Source: Anolis sagrei
Lineage: Eukaryota; Chordata; Lepidosauria; Squamata; Anolidae
Assembly: GCF_037176765.1 (NCBI RefSeq)
Contig: NC_090023.1
Location: 23,447,366-23,511,365, forward strand
Length of the DNA stretch: 64,000 bases
Direction: 5' to 3'
Shown here: positions 1 through 29,137 of the stretch, one piece after another
Layout: each line of letters opens with the position of its first letter
Position numbering within the stretch: position 1 is the first letter of the stretch
Notes under the pieces: generated by a model
Databases searched by the model: none
What the model was told of the DNA's origin: nothing
What the model saw: the letters and a program-made list of their open reading frames with translations, nothing else
Translations under genes and position numbers: made by a program

Positions 1-5766
<5,766 letters not shown>

Positions 5767-5820
5767 TTTGATGTCTTCTTCTGTGTCCTAAATAAATCTG
5801 TTTGCACATCTCAAGTCCTT

Positions 5821-5870
5821 CTCTCTATATATATACTTCTCAAACCAATAGAATCATGACTCAGAACATC
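5821..5870 (-). promoter_or_regulatory. MMP-A core promoter: TATA box and AP-1 site
   Basis: Reading on the minus strand, an AP-1 site (TGACTCA/TGAGTCA) lies at 5857-5863 and a TATATATATA run at 5826-5835. The start codon is 60 bp further downstream at 5766. The same AP-1 plus TATA arrangement precedes MMP-B and is typical of phorbol-ester- and cytokine-inducible MMP genes. A CCAAT motif sits between them on the plus strand (5845-5849). The transcription start is expected near 5800 (inference). Confidence 0.8.
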
Positions 5871-6400
5871 TACTCATTGCCATAAGCTCATGGCCATCAG
5901 ATTTTCTAAGAATTCTTCTTTGAGAAGGAAGATTATAGAGAACAACCTTATATGGTACTGGGCCCATTGGTCCATCTAGTTCACATTTTTTACATCAATG
6001 AAAATTACCAGAGGGCATCACTCATGAATCATTTCCATAATGGTACCTCTGATGTTTAAAGCATCGAATATACTTTTGAAATATATAACTTCTTTGAGAT
6101 TTTCCAACTGAGAATTTCTCCCAGTTTCCTGATACAAAGAGCTTGTTTATACCTCATGCTCACCCCGTATTGGCTGCTATCCTAATGCAAAACATTTAGG
6201 ATAGTTTGTATTCCAATCTGCCCTTAAAACACTTCAAAAAAGAATGGCCTTTAATACCACATTCTGGTTGAAGATCAGAATGAGTTACATTTTTAAAATG
6301 TGGCTGCCCACAACAAGTTGCTGCTGATATTAGTATATTTATATTATCTATGTTTATTAAAAAGGAACTTGTATACAGATTTTTATGTCAGTATCATACA

Positions 6401-6689
6401 GTAAGTGTATGGTAGGAGCCCCCGGGGGCGCAGTGGGTTAAAGCACTGTGCCGGCAGGACTGAAGACCGACAGGTCGCAGGTTCGAATCCGGGGAGAGGC
6501 GGATGAGCTCCCTCTATTAGCTCCAGCTCCTCATGCAGGGACATGAGAGAAGCCTCCCACAAAGATGATAAAATATCAAAAAATCATCCAGGCGTCCCCT
6601 GGGCAACGTCCTTGCAGATGGCCAATTCTCTCACAACAGGAGCGGTTGCTCCTGACACGACAAAAAAAAAAAAAGTAAGTGTATGGTAG
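6401..6689 (+). mobile_element. tRNA-derived SINE with Bov-B-type tail (Sauria-like)
   Basis: SINE body 6416-6674. The head 'ggcgcagtgggttaaagcac' (A-box region) and 'ggtcgcaggttcgaatccgg' (B-box) are tRNA-like. The tail ends 'gctcctgacacgac' plus poly-A. A perfect 15-bp target duplication (gtaagtgtatggtag) lies at 6401-6415 and 6675-6689, so the copy is complete and fairly recent. It is between MMP-A and MMP-B. Confidence 0.9.
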
Positions 6690-6914
6690 CTCTGCATAGC
6701 AGGATAGCTAAAGACACTTTAAATGGAAATATTAATGTTTACATGCATGATGATACAAATGGGAGGAGGTTTTCAAAAGCAAATTCACTTTGAGATCCTG
6801 GAACGCAAGGACCCTGTGTGGATGCTTAAGACAAATTCAACCTGGTTGTATGATGGCCTAATGAGGCGAATGCGGGGTGTACATAGATGGAAAACTATGG
6901 GGGTAAATTAGGAT

Positions 6915-7060
6915 TTTCTTTCAATTTTTATTTTGTTGATTTTATTTACTTTGTTTTATATGCTGCCCTCTCTCCCTCATAGGACTCAGAGCGGCTTCAA
7001 GTGTAGATAGGCTTAAAGAGCAATTAGAGAGTGTAAATTACCATAACCCACTCATATAAT
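6915..7060 (-). repeat. Possible LINE/SINE 3' tail fragment
   Basis: 'ttttatatgctgccctctct' followed by 'aggactcagagcggcttcaa' resembles, in reverse, the L2-type 3' tails seen elsewhere in the window. It is diverged, so the family call is weak. Confidence 0.35.
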
Positions 7061-7208
7061 TTTGTCAACATATTGACCTCCAATACAAATCTTTCCATTG
7101 CATTAAAAATATTTGACTTTTTATTTAGGTGATACATTACCTATTAGTAGTAGATTGAGTGAAGTTGAACAAATTGAAACATAATCCAGATAAAATAATC
7201 TAGAGTAC

Positions 7209-7356
7209 TGGGTTCCATCTACACTGCCATGTAATCCAGTTTCTGAATCCAGATTACCTGCTTTGAACTGGAGAAGTTTAGACTCATATAACCCAGTTCA
7301 AAGCAGATAATCTGGATTCAGAAACTGGATTATCTGGCTGTGTAGGTCCAGCCCTG
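7209..7356. mobile_element. Palindromic MITE
   Basis: The two halves are inverted copies: 'aatccagtttctgaatccag' in the left half faces 'ctggattcagaaactggatt' in the right half. Both halves contain 'ctgctttgaactgg' or its complement. Related sequence is at 51780-51910 and 55030-55105. Intergenic. Confidence 0.75.
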
Positions 7357-7983
7357 CTTATTAGTCAAAAGGTAGGTCTATAAATAAGGATTGATTTTGT
7401 GCTGGATGCAGTCACACTCCCCTTGAAGATGCGCATGTATAGTTTGGTTCTATGCTTGGATTCACCTTGGTGGCCATAGTGGTCTTTGCTGACCCCTCAG
7501 CAGGGCCAGGCTCCATAGCTTCCTCTCTGTTCCTACCGATCCTGCAGCTGCACATCCTCCTGCACCAGCAAAATGTACTAGCTATTTTCCCTTCTTCCCT
7601 CTCTTATGCTTGCTGCCCAAGGAAAGCACAGAAGAATATTGGGAAGAGGAATACCTCACTGAAAGCTTAATATGAGAGCGGCTGGGAAAGACTGAGTGAG
7701 TAGGTGCCAGGCAGCAGAGCCTCTGTTACATCTGAAAATAGGTGGGTTCAATTTGGCCTGACATTTTCCTGGGATACAGTGTCCTCATGCAGTAATTCCC
7801 TTACTACTATTGTGCAAGAGTGGGGTCAGGGCTTGCAGATGTATACAATGCTACAATGCAAGGGGCTAGGAGTGGGGAAAATCTCCTGACTGCACCACTG
7901 AGTTGATCTTCCTGATAGGGCCATTCTTTACTATTTCCCTGTGTCTGAAGCTGTCTTACATAGAGGGAGTTGGGCAATATATT

Positions 7984-8095
7984 TCAGGGAAATCCCTAAG
8001 ATACCAGATCCCATCTAATCTTAGAAGCTAAGCAGGATCAACATGCATGAAAGACTGGCAATAAATATTAGGTACTGTAGGCTATATTTCAGAGT
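7984..8095 (+). pseudogene. 5S rRNA-derived fragment (pseudogene or 5S-headed SINE)
   Basis: 'agaagctaagcaggatcaac' preceded by 'ccagatcccatctaatct' and followed by 'ggtactgtaggcta' follows the 5S rRNA order of internal promoter and 3' end, with scattered changes and a diverged middle. It is too diverged to be a working 5S gene. It could be the head of a 5S-derived SINE (SINE3 or AmnSINE type); the sequence after 8095 was not matched to a known tail. Confidence 0.7.
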
Positions 8096-8639
8096 AAGGA
8101 ACAGGATTCTGTATGGTTTGGTGTGGCAGGAGGTCCATGGGTTGACTCCATGAGTTATCTCACTGGATGACATCAACCCTGGTGACATCACTGCGAATTG
8201 TCATGTGCGGTTTACTGAACAAAAATAGCACAGTCTCTCTGGTGTCACTGGTTCAGAACTAGAATTTCATACTATAGAACATGTAGAAAATGACCCATTT
8301 GCTATCCATCATTCAACAACCTTCCAGTAGTTCAGTTCATTTTTAACTCAAGAACACTGAGCATATAGAATTATGGGATCACTTCCTCCTTAACATGGAA
8401 CAAGCAACTTCCTGGTATATTACACTTTATATGAATTTGTGTTGCATCACTCCATCCATCAGCCAGTTTCCTGGGTTCTTTATCTCAGCACAATTTAGTG
8501 GTTTGACCATACATGGCAAATTTTGGCAGCAACTCCAGTTGTGACAGAAGTGGGAGAAGTGGAAGAAGTACTGTACTTTTGGGGCGGTGGAACTGGAGTC
8601 ATCACCGGAAAAAAGCCTCCAACAGCAACATAAAACACT

Positions 8640-8745
8640 TCCTGTCTTGGGTTGTTGTAGGTTTTTTGGGTTGTATGGCCATGTTCTAGAAGCATTCTCT
8701 CCTGACGTTTCACCTGCATCTGTGGCAAGCATCCTCAGAGGTTGT
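8640..8745. repeat. Foldback-type interspersed repeat, copy 2
   Basis: Shares 'gggttgtatggccatgttct' and 'gcatcctcagaggttgtaag' with copy 1 at 862-1005, in the same orientation. Short ORFs on both strands here are inside the repeat. Confidence 0.6.
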
Positions 8746-8899
8746 AAGGATTGCCCAGTGTTGCATTGCCCTCAATGTGGCAAGCTGGCTGGCAGATGAT
8801 TCCTCCCATGTGATGGGGAGGGAGAAATCTGGAACGGTGCAAGATATGGGGGTGATAGTTCCCCACACCTTCTGACAATACTGGCGGTGCATGTGACAA

Positions 8900-10590
8900 G
8901 GTAGCAGGACTCTAGGAGATAGAGTTAGAAAACCTTCTGGACAACAGAAACCTATTATATGATATTGTATGAGCGTCAGTGCAAAATGGTGGGAATTATT
9001 TTTTGAAAATTGCCTCCAGATTTCCCTCTTTTCCTAATTTCTTGTTTAATATTATAAAGTTTAAAATAAACACTTTCAGAGACCTCCAATGGCTCTCCGT
9101 GTCCCTCCTCTTGAAACCAGCTGGAAACCAGCTTTGTCTCCATGGGAGCCTGAACAGCTGATCAGCTGTTTCAGGGTTTTTAAAACCAACATGGGCAGGA
9201 ACAAGACTCCACAGGGGCTGAAGAGAGAAATCCCGAACTTTACATGACTGCAGGGCCACACAGTCATAGGAAAATCTACTTTTTCACCCAGGAGAAAAGA
9301 AGACCTTTTTGAGTTGGGGTTTTCTTCAATTGCTGTGATTGAGTGCGCATCTATCACAAATGTCATCTGGCCACCCCACCTTTAACCCATTCTCTCCCAA
9401 ATTATAGGTACTGTATGAAAGTTCCTATAGAAAGGAAGAAAGAAGAGGCTCAGAAGCATGCAGAGGTACCATATTTACTCAAATCTAATGCTCACCTTTT
9501 TTGGCTAAATTACTTTCCCAAAAATAAAGTGCACATTTGATTCACGTAACATGTCAGTGTTAGTGCTGAGGCAAATCAAAAGGGGAAACTACTTCAGGAA
9601 CCTGAAGCTCCTATTTAGGGGACATTTCTCATTTGATGACCATGGTTCAATGTTATAAATGCTGGGATTTTTATTTTGGTGAGGCATCAGCATTCTTTGG
9701 CAGCCCTCATGATCCCAAAACAAATACTGTTAAAGTTAATGTGGCTTCATTATAAAGCATAGATTCATCTCAAGGCTGTCTTTTCAATTGCTAAAAGCTG
9801 TGGTGGTCTAACCCTTTTGTTTTTAAAGAAGGAATTATAAGCACACCGCTGGTGTAATGCTCACCTTTTTTGTTCAAATTAAAAGTGTTCACTTTTTGTT
9901 GCTGCACATTATATTCACTAGCAAATACTACTTTTGGTTTCAGGGTTTCCATCTGATTTTTTCTTATGTTCCTAGTTTTATTAGTGAACAGAGACAGAAA
10001 TGTAGCCAGGGAACCATTGCAAAACAAGATAAAGAATGCATGCAAAAACCTGTCTCTAGCATACCTGTACTAATGTTATCATTAGTTTACTCAGAGATCT
10101 ACAGAAAGGGTTGTTCTTGTAATGTAAACTCTTAAGTTTAGCTCCATTCCTATGGTTTTGGCTAGTACTGACAGCACATTTGATGCTCACTTGAGTGTGT
10201 CAATTATCTCCCTTTAATTGCTTGGCCAAGTGCCCGGTTCATAATATTTAATGTCATGGATTCCTGTGGCATCAGACTGCTTGTCTTCACCTGCCTAAAT
10301 GATATCTTCAGGTGATAGCTGAGTAAATATACACACATAGATTTCTGTATATTCTGGGGGAAGTTGTAATTACCAACTGGTGAGGCAATAATAAACATGC
10401 CCTTTATATAAACAAGACATTTATGAAAGAAAATGTTTCACTATGATGTTGTGAGATATGATTCTTCGCTAATTTTTTATCTAAAAGGAAATAATAAATT
10501 ATTATTAGCAATTTTCTCCCACTTTAAGAAGGTCTCCAAATTCAACAGTTTTTGGACCTTATTTGCAAAATTTGCTGTGCAAAATTTGCT
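8900..10590. other. Intergenic stretch without recognisable gene
   Basis: Only a weak MITE-like fragment near 9629-9720 ('tttggtgaggcatcagcatt') is visible. No splice-bordered or conserved coding sequence found. Confidence 0.5.
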
Positions 10591-10591
10591 T

Positions 10592-10632
10592 GTGGTCCTT
10601 ATGGTCTCTTCCGACTCTATGATTTTGTGAAC
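10592..10632 (+). repeat. CR1 LINE 3'-terminal fragment
   Basis: 'atggtctcttccgactctat' followed by 'gattttgtga' matches the 3' end of the CR1 copies at 18137-18852 and 35082-35220. Confidence 0.55.
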
Positions 10633-10776
10633 CCTGCCCCACACTGTTTTCAATCTGGCAAGACTTTTCAGACAGGTAAGGGGATTGCAAACCCCATCAA
10701 ACTGAAGAGCAGTGCTCGACCATGCTGTCCTATCTTGTAACACAGTGGAATGACTAAAAAGCTTCAATTGCTACCC

Positions 10777-11126
10777 CCTAGCTGTTAGTGGAGCCCCCGG
10801 TGGCGCAGTGGGTTAAAGCACTGAGCTGCTGAGCTTGTTGATCAAAAGGTCGCAGGTTCGATTCCGGGGAGCGGCGTGAGCTTCCGCTGTCAGCCCTAGC
10901 TTCTGCCAACCTAGCAGTTCAAAAACATGCAAATGTGAGTAGATCAATAGGTACTGCTCCGACGGGAAGGTAACGGCGCTCCATGCAGTCATGCTGGCCA
11001 CATGACCTTGGAGGTGTCTACGGACAACGCTGGCTCTTCGGCTTAGAAATGGAGATGAGCACCACACCCCAGAGTCAGACATGACTGGACTTATTGTTAG
11101 GGAACTACCTTTACCTAGCTGTTAGT
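10777..11126 (+). mobile_element. tRNA-derived SINE, second family, with target duplication
   Basis: Body about 10791-11113. The head has tRNA-like boxes ('ggtggcgcagtgggttaaag', 'ggtcgcaggttcgattccgg'). The body contains 'aaacatgcaaatgtgagtag' and 'cacatgaccttggaggtgtc'. A 13-bp direct repeat (cctagctgttagt) flanks it at 10777-10789 and 11114-11126. Same family as 38418-38772 and 57752-57994. Confidence 0.88.
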
Positions 11127-11279
11127 AGGATCTGTCATGATTAGGAAAATATGAATTTTTGGAAAAGGAGATGTTAAGATCACTGCTTCTTACACTGTGG
11201 GTCCAGATCCTAAATGGAGTCACCTTAGCTCAATGTTGAGGCCCCCAGGTCTCAACTTTGCAGAACCTAGATGTACAGA

Positions 11280-12075
11280 AGTGTTTATAATAATATGCTT
11301 ATAACTGTATTTATGTTTGAATTGGTTGCCCTAAGGCTGGAGCGGCCTAGCTGTGAGAAATGTGTTACCATGGAAACGAGGCAGAAGAGGAGGTGGGAGG
11401 AGCTTAGAGAGTAAAGGTTTTAAAAAGTGACAGTTAGAGTCAGTCAGGGGGGAAGACTCTGAGAGAGCAGCAGAGTCAGTTTTTAGACTCTGAGGAGTGA
11501 AGAAGTGAAGAGTCAGTTTTTAGTGTTCGTGAATAGTAGAGATTTCTTCAGCTAGGAAGCTGAAGGGGAAAACCTTGTTAGTTGCTTTAGTTAGAAAGAA
11601 CTAACAGAGGCTTGCTAGGATCGCTAGTCGGAGGAAGACTGGAGATCTGTGATTTGATCAAGTATAGATCAAACAGAAAGACTATTCATTGCAGGGAACA
11701 CTGGTTAATAAAGCGCTTCACCACAGCAAGAGTTCATAAGTTGTAACATCGAAAGTCTGAATTGTATCGCAACCAAGTTACATGTAACCATCAAGTATTT
11801 GCCAAGCTTAACATCTTCATACTGCAACCATACGCTTTGTTTAAAAATAAACTTGTTCTCTTTGGTTTTTAAAACTGCCTCATCTCCATTAATTTTACGT
11901 TCTGCGCACCCACTCTACCAAAATTACCTCACAACACAAACAGAGCTTTACTACCAGAGCCTTTTACAAATCAGTGGCTCCTCTCTCCTAAACCTAGGCG
12001 TTTCCTCACTAGTTGGTAGCGTCTCTCTACAATTGGGTGGCAGCTTCATTACCAGTGGCGGAGGTTCTTTACACT
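11280..12075 (+). mobile_element. LTR-retrotransposon remnant (solo-LTR-like)
   Basis: A GA-rich 5' half, a polyadenylation-like 'aaaaataaacttgttctctt' near 11845 and a short region ending in 'attgggtggcagc' near 12032 resemble an LTR followed by a primer-binding-site leader. A similarly organised remnant is at 42822-43800. No coding part follows, so it is an old broken fossil. Gypsy-like affiliation is a guess; boundaries are approximate. Confidence 0.45.
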
Positions 12076-12665
12076 AGATTTTGGAGTTTTGCAATTTTCC
12101 TTTTTAAAAAAAGATGAAGAATGCAGAATACAGAAAGGGTGGGTACTACACTCACCCGTGTGATCGCTTAGAACAGGGAGGATTACAGTATACACAAATA
12201 AAAGTACATTGCGTATGATGAATGTGACTGTCTTATCCATTTTCCTTATAAACAGAATGGAACGAAATGCAAGGTAAGAATGCAATTCCCCCCCTACCCC
12301 CATCTTGGGATGAGGTCCTTAGTGGCTGTTTTAGGCATTTATATGAATCTGTTGTGCAGTGTTTACAGTGGACTCTATGGAAGATGCTTCTGTGTACTCC
12401 ATAAAAAGAAAAATCAGCCTGTTTGGCAAGTTTTGCAAATGCTGAGATATTATCAGTATTTTTATGTTTATACTTATTTTATATGCCTTTATACCCAGGG
12501 TCATATAAAAAAAAATTCAGGTGGAAAGGAATCTTGAGTATAAAAGTTTAAGAAGCTCTAGTCTAGATAATGTCCCCTCTTTAGTTATACAGTGCTTGAA
12601 TTTATATTTTTCCTTGATCCAAATGAAAACAAACCATGGCAACCTCTTATAGAAAGATAAATCAC
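12076..12665. other. Intergenic sequence downstream of MMP-B
   Basis: No recognisable gene or repeat. It lies just beyond the MMP-B polyadenylation signal. Confidence 0.5.
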
Positions 12666-12671
12666 TTTATT
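12666..12671 (-). promoter_or_regulatory. Polyadenylation signal of MMP-B
   Basis: AATAAA on the minus strand, about 150 nt after the MMP-B stop codon. This gives a short 3' UTR. Confidence 0.7.
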
Positions 12672-12819
12672 ATTTGGCATCATAGAAATGAATAAATAGT
12701 CTGAGGTAACAATCTGCACATTTTTCTTTGAAAGAGTAACCAACATAACAGGGCTAGGTGTGTGGAGAAAAGGGGAACCCGCTGTTTTCAGTGACTTCTC
12801 TCTCTTTCTTGCCCAAACA

Positions 12820-24495
<11,676 letters not shown>

Positions 24496-24585
24496 GTTGG
24501 CTTTCACTCTGGATCCCAGTTGCTAACTCAAAGAACACCACAGTTTGTGCCAATGGATCTGTTCAAGAGTTTCTAAGTGGTGTTC

Positions 24586-24633
24586 TATATATACTCCTTG
24601 TTTGTTCTATAAAATCAACAGAAACATGACTCA
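24586..24633 (-). promoter_or_regulatory. MMP-B core promoter: TATA box and AP-1 site
   Basis: TATATATA at 24586-24593 and an AP-1 site TGACTCA at 24627-24633, about 90-135 bp upstream of the ATG at 24495. The arrangement is the same as for MMP-A, but with 34 bp rather than 22 bp between the two motifs. It predicts AP-1 (Fos/Jun) inducibility as in other MMP genes. Confidence 0.8.
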
Positions 24634-24925
24634 GATCATTATAACATCCGCTGACCTGTCAAACACAGAAAATTATCCTTTTAGCCGAATGACAAATGAC
24701 AAACACAGGCTGCTAAGTTTAAAACCCCTGATTAGGCAATTCCTGAGTAAGGTGCTAGATTTAAAAAGGGGAGCTTTCTCAGTGAAAGGAATGAGATGAT
24801 TCCTCTTCCAACAAACACAAGGAATAACACCTTTACTCCAGAGTCATAGTGTTGCATTTAGTAGGAGTTTGACCAGTACATTTATTTTCATTTGAATTAC
24901 CCAAATTATATACATTCTATATTAC

Positions 24926-25620
24926 AGTCAGCCCTCAACATTCACTGAGGTTGGGGGCACAGGGCCACTGCAAAAATGGAAAAGAGCATGAATAAAAAAA
25001 TCTGCCTTTTAACTTGAGATAATATTTCTCTTCTCTACGTCCTCCAGTAGCACTCAGTGGATGCAACTTCTGCTAATGTGATTATTTCTGGATTTGATTA
25101 AACTTTTATTTCTTGGAATCTCTATGTCCTTCAGTGCAATTCTATGGTCCATTTCCAGCATAAGTTAAATAGAGAATCATTTTGGAGACATAGAAATTCC
25201 TAGAGAAACTATTTTAATCAAATTTGTAAATAATTCAAATCTGTAAAAGTCAAACGTGCAAGTGTTAATAGCTGACTGTACATATAGAAGAGTCAATGTA
25301 TATATTATAATTCATACTAGGAATTGTACAAATAACCATAACCCTAATCCTAACCCCACATACTTAAACGTAAAGTACAGCACAGCACCTGTATCCATGG
25401 ACTTGGTGTCCATGGTTTTACTTACTAATGCTCCAAACAAATATCCACTCCCTCAGAAGTGTATTCCAACTTTTTGGATCCTTCAGTGAACTTCTATAGT
25501 ACACTTTCAACCCAAGAATAATCAAAATATGCATTTCACTATTATTCATGTTTTGATGTATTCATAGGAGGTCTTCAAATATAACTCCTGTGGATACACG
25601 GGTTATCCCATACTATACAA
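24926..25620. repeat. Possible Tigger/pogo-like DNA transposon remnant
   Basis: The start 'cagtcagccctcaacattca' resembles Tigger-type terminal repeats, and 'gtggatacacgggttatccc' near 25590 may be the other end. The interior is unrecognised and boundaries are uncertain. Confidence 0.3.
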
Positions 25621-26250
25621 TAAGTATTGGCAACTAGAATCTTGTTAGTGAGCAAAAATTTTACACATACTGAGTGAAAATCTTACTGTTATGTAATGGA
25701 TGTATTTTTACATACACAGCGATGGAGGCAAAGTTGTGCAATGGTAACATCTAGTTGTGCAATGGTCTCATTTGTCTAAGTGCATTGCATAATTTTGCTA
25801 ATCTGAAGCAGTGTTAAGTAGCTCTGCCATGTGTATCTTAACAGGTAAGTACTTGATTATGCTATGTTTAGAGGATGTGGGATAACAACCATACACCATC
25901 AACAAACACAAAATTTTGATGACGCTTCTATAACGGGAAAGATTCAATCTATAGTGCTGGGATTGATCTTCTATGAGAAAGAGTGGGAATTTCCTACAGG
26001 ATGTTAGTCTTCAGCACCACAAAATAAAAACTAATATCTTTTTTTTCCTCCTGCTGGCAGAAGGAATATATTGTGATTGGGTTTTGGCAATTCAGTACAT
26101 GCTGGAGAAGGAACTTTTAATGTGTTTTATATGCTATGCATTTGGTCTCATAGTTTCAGTGCTTTTAGGTTGCTTTTAAATCTGTGTAGTTTTTATGGGA
26201 TATTTGACTCAATTTATTTAAAACTTCCAAAATTATAACAATTGTGCACG
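25621..26250. other. Intergenic stretch without recognisable feature
   Basis: No gene or repeat recognised. Short ORFs here have no family features. Confidence 0.5.
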
Positions 26251-26297
26251 TATAAGCCACATTTATCTCTTTCTCTCGGAGATAAATGTGGCTTATA
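26251..26297. repeat. Perfect 19-bp inverted repeat (hairpin)
   Basis: Arms 'tataagccacatttatctc' (26251-26269) and its exact complement (26279-26297), separated by 9 nt. 'cacg' and 'cgtg' extend the symmetry a little further out. No transposon family recognised around it. Confidence 0.9.
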
Positions 26298-27236
26298 CAG
26301 ACACGTGTCTCCTTTTTGTACAGAGTTCAGGGAGCTCCAGCCAAATCCTTCATCCGAGTCTGTGTTGTTCCCACGGCTCTGAAGCAGTAATACGGGCACA
26401 TGCTATTTGGTGGTGGAGGGAAAAGAGGTGGAAGGTAATTCATATGATGAGAATGTGGATTTCTATGGGAAGGAAAAGTAAAATGCACTCTATTGTGAAT
26501 TGATTCTTTTTCCTCCCCCTTTCTTGAGCTGAGATCAATAGCTTCTTTACTGTATTTCTTGACCCCAATCCACATTCATGAAGAGCAGCAGTAGGAATCA
26601 GGGCACAGTACTATATGTTCATTATGATTAATCTGCCCAATGTATAATATCAGTCATTGTGTTTGAGATGCCCTTTGTTTTAATCTATGCCATTTACTCC
26701 CTTGGTCAGGCAGGATATTTGATAAGTATATGGATAGATGAATGAGATAATAGACAGATTAAGCCATTATAGAAATCCTTGAAATGACTTTCAACCAACA
26801 TTCTCAGTCAGAATTGCAACTTTGGGAGTATGACAGTGGGCTAAGAGGAAGTTGATATGGACCACAGCCCTTTTCACTACTAATGGCTGGTGCCTCCAAT
26901 GCTAGTGCATGGGTCTGAGCTGTCCAAAGTGCTGAATCTTCTCCCCTAAGTAGATTCATCACCTTGAGATAGCTTCTTGGAAGTTCAAAGTAAAACCTGG
27001 AATTGGTTAGTTACCCCATCAACAGGAAAGCCACTGGGTACCATTGATCCAAACCACATCCAATTTAGAGAGAATTTAGTTTAGTTTTGAGGCTACTTTG
27101 ACTGATTTTTCTCCTTTACTGTGATATTTTCTATAAATTAAGACGAATGCTTGTGGATTTTATTCCAAATTATTAAGAACTTGTTGGAATATTATGTCTC
27201 ATTATGGTTTGCTTCCCTTCCATGACGTTTTCATCC

Positions 27237-27478
27237 TGAATTGTTGCTGTGTGCTTTCAAATCATTTCTGAAATATAAAAATCCCGGGGCTAACCTATCC
27301 AGGGTGTTGCTGCCAGGATTTATTCAAAAATGTGTTGCTTTTGCTTTCCTCTGAGGTTGAGAGTGTGTGGCTTGCCCAAGGTCACTCAATGGGTTTCCAT
27401 GGCTGAACAGGGATTTAAACCCTGGTCTCCAGAATCATGGGCCAATGTTCAAAAAACTCTACCACACCAGCCGTCTTC
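27237..27478 (-). repeat. MIR-like core SINE, near full length
   Basis: In plus orientation: tail end 'gctgtgtgctttcaaatcat', core 'cttgcccaaggtcactcaat' and head 'gatttaaaccctggtctcca', i.e. a reversed SINE. The same family is forward at 44120-44362. Confidence 0.75.
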
Positions 27479-27739
27479 ATCCGGTACACTGCAAGCTTAG
27501 AACAGTCAATTGTGGCCCATTTAATCAAATAATTGGTTATGAAAAATCTATAACAAAATCTTGTATCAGCACTCTAGCCAGAAACCCATAATGATGCCAA
27601 ACATTTTATTGCACATCAGCAACTAATTATGTTCATTTCTTGTAAGAAAACATTCCTACGCATATACACAAATAAGTCAGCAGATATGTAAGACACGTAT
27701 ATATTTGACACACACATAAGCATCATTGTTTATTGTAAG

Positions 27740-27975
27740 CATAGCTGTGGCTTTATGCAAATGTCCAAATCCGGAGGGGCATGTAAACACAGGCTTGTTC
27801 ATGCAGGAATTGACTTCGCAAAAGCTCTGGCTGACAATTCACTTCATGATGATAGGACTGAGGGCGAGGAGGGGGGCGGCGGAAGGGTTTCAGACGCTCC
27901 TTTCTTTGCTAAGGAGGGAGTGGGTGAACCCTTTCAGAGCACCTCCAATGTTACCTTTGATCCCATGAGGTAGTA
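27740..27975 (+). other. GC-richer patch with two overlapping ORFs, origin unknown
   Basis: Two frames stay open for 72-80 codons (27726-27968 and 27755-27973). The local composition is GC-rich against AT-rich flanks. No splice context, motif or family recognised. It may be a transposon or processed-pseudogene fragment. Confidence 0.25.
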
Positions 27976-28104
27976 ATCTTAATCTGTACTTGGCACTGGA
28001 AGAACAATGTGAGATAAGACTCAATTTTGCATTGAAATACAACATTGTCACATTTGCAGATATTTGATTACCAGATTTCAAGGAAAGCCTACAGCATTGG
28101 GTTT

Positions 28105-28275
28105 ATTTATTATTTATTTCATATATTTCTATCCCGTCCTTCTCACCCCCAGAGAGGGACTATGCCCAGTTCACAACTGACAACCATTAGATGCCCAAAC
28201 AAAGACCATTATAATAATTGTTTACATTTATTTAAGCAAATAGTTAAAATATCAAATATAAAAACATCCAATTAA
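28105..28275 (-). repeat. LINE/SINE 3' tail fragment (reverse orientation)
   Basis: 'tatttattatttatttcata' then 'tatcccgtccttctcacccc' and 'agagagggactatgccca' is a reversed 3' tail of the L2-like type. Diverged relatives are at 31528-31682 and 16220-16330. Confidence 0.4.
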
Positions 28276-28393
28276 AATTATGCAAACTCAAGTCATAATC
28301 CAGGTCTGTCCATTTTCTTTTGTGGACAGTCCTTGTGACCTGTGATTAACCATCCATTTTGCACTTACTAGCAAATTCATCTTTGTTTCCTCC

Positions 28394-29137
28394 CTTTATG
28401 CCAGTGGTTCTCAACCTTCCCAATGCCGCAACCCCTTAATACAGTTCCTCATGTTGTGGTGACCCCCCAACCATAACATTATTTTCATTGTTACTTCATA
28501 AGTGTAATTTTGCTCCTTTTATGAAATGTAATGTAAATATCTGATATTTAAGGATGTATTTTCATTCACTGGACCAAATTTGGCACAAATACTCAATACG
28601 CCCAAATTTGAATACTGGTGGGGTTGGGGGGGGGGGTTTAATTTTTATAATTTGGGAGTTGTTATTACCAGGATTTATAGTTAATATAAAATCAAAGAGC
28701 ATTCTGAACTCCACCAACGATGGAATTGAACCTAACTTGGCACACAGAACTTCCATGATCAAGAGAAAATACTGGAAGGGTTTGGTGGGCATTGACCTTG
28801 AGTTTGGAGTTGTGGTTCACCTACATCCAGAGAGTACTGTGGACTCAAACAATGATGGATCTGGACCAAACTTGGCACGGATACTCAATATGCCCAATTG
28901 TGAATGCTGGTGGAGTTTGTGGAAAATAGATTTTGACATTTGGGAGTTGTAGTTGCTAGGATGTATAGTTCACCTACAATCAAAGAGCATTCTGAACCCT
29001 ATCAATAATAGAATTGGGCCAAACATTCAACACAAACCTCCCATGAACAACAGAAAATACTGACACCCCTCTGACACCCCCTCGCGACCCACTTTCCAGG
29101 GGTCCTGACCCCCAGCTTGAGAAATGCTGCCTTATGC
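28394..29137. mobile_element. hAT-like non-autonomous element with internal tandem duplication
   Basis: Body 28402-29129, with termini 'cagtggttctcaacc' and 'cttgagaaatgctg' (imperfect inverted repeats). Target duplication 'ctttatgc' at 28394-28401 and 'ccttatgc' at 29130-29137 (one mismatch). The inside repeats with a period of about 292 bp: 'ctggaccaaatttggcac' at 28569 and 'ctggaccaaacttggcac' at 28861, and 'aaagagcattctgaac' in both units. The 132-codon ORF inside is not a gene. Confidence 0.82.

Noticed and set aside
28554-28952. 132-codon plus-strand ORF
   Set aside because: It lies wholly inside the non-autonomous hAT element at 28402-29129.
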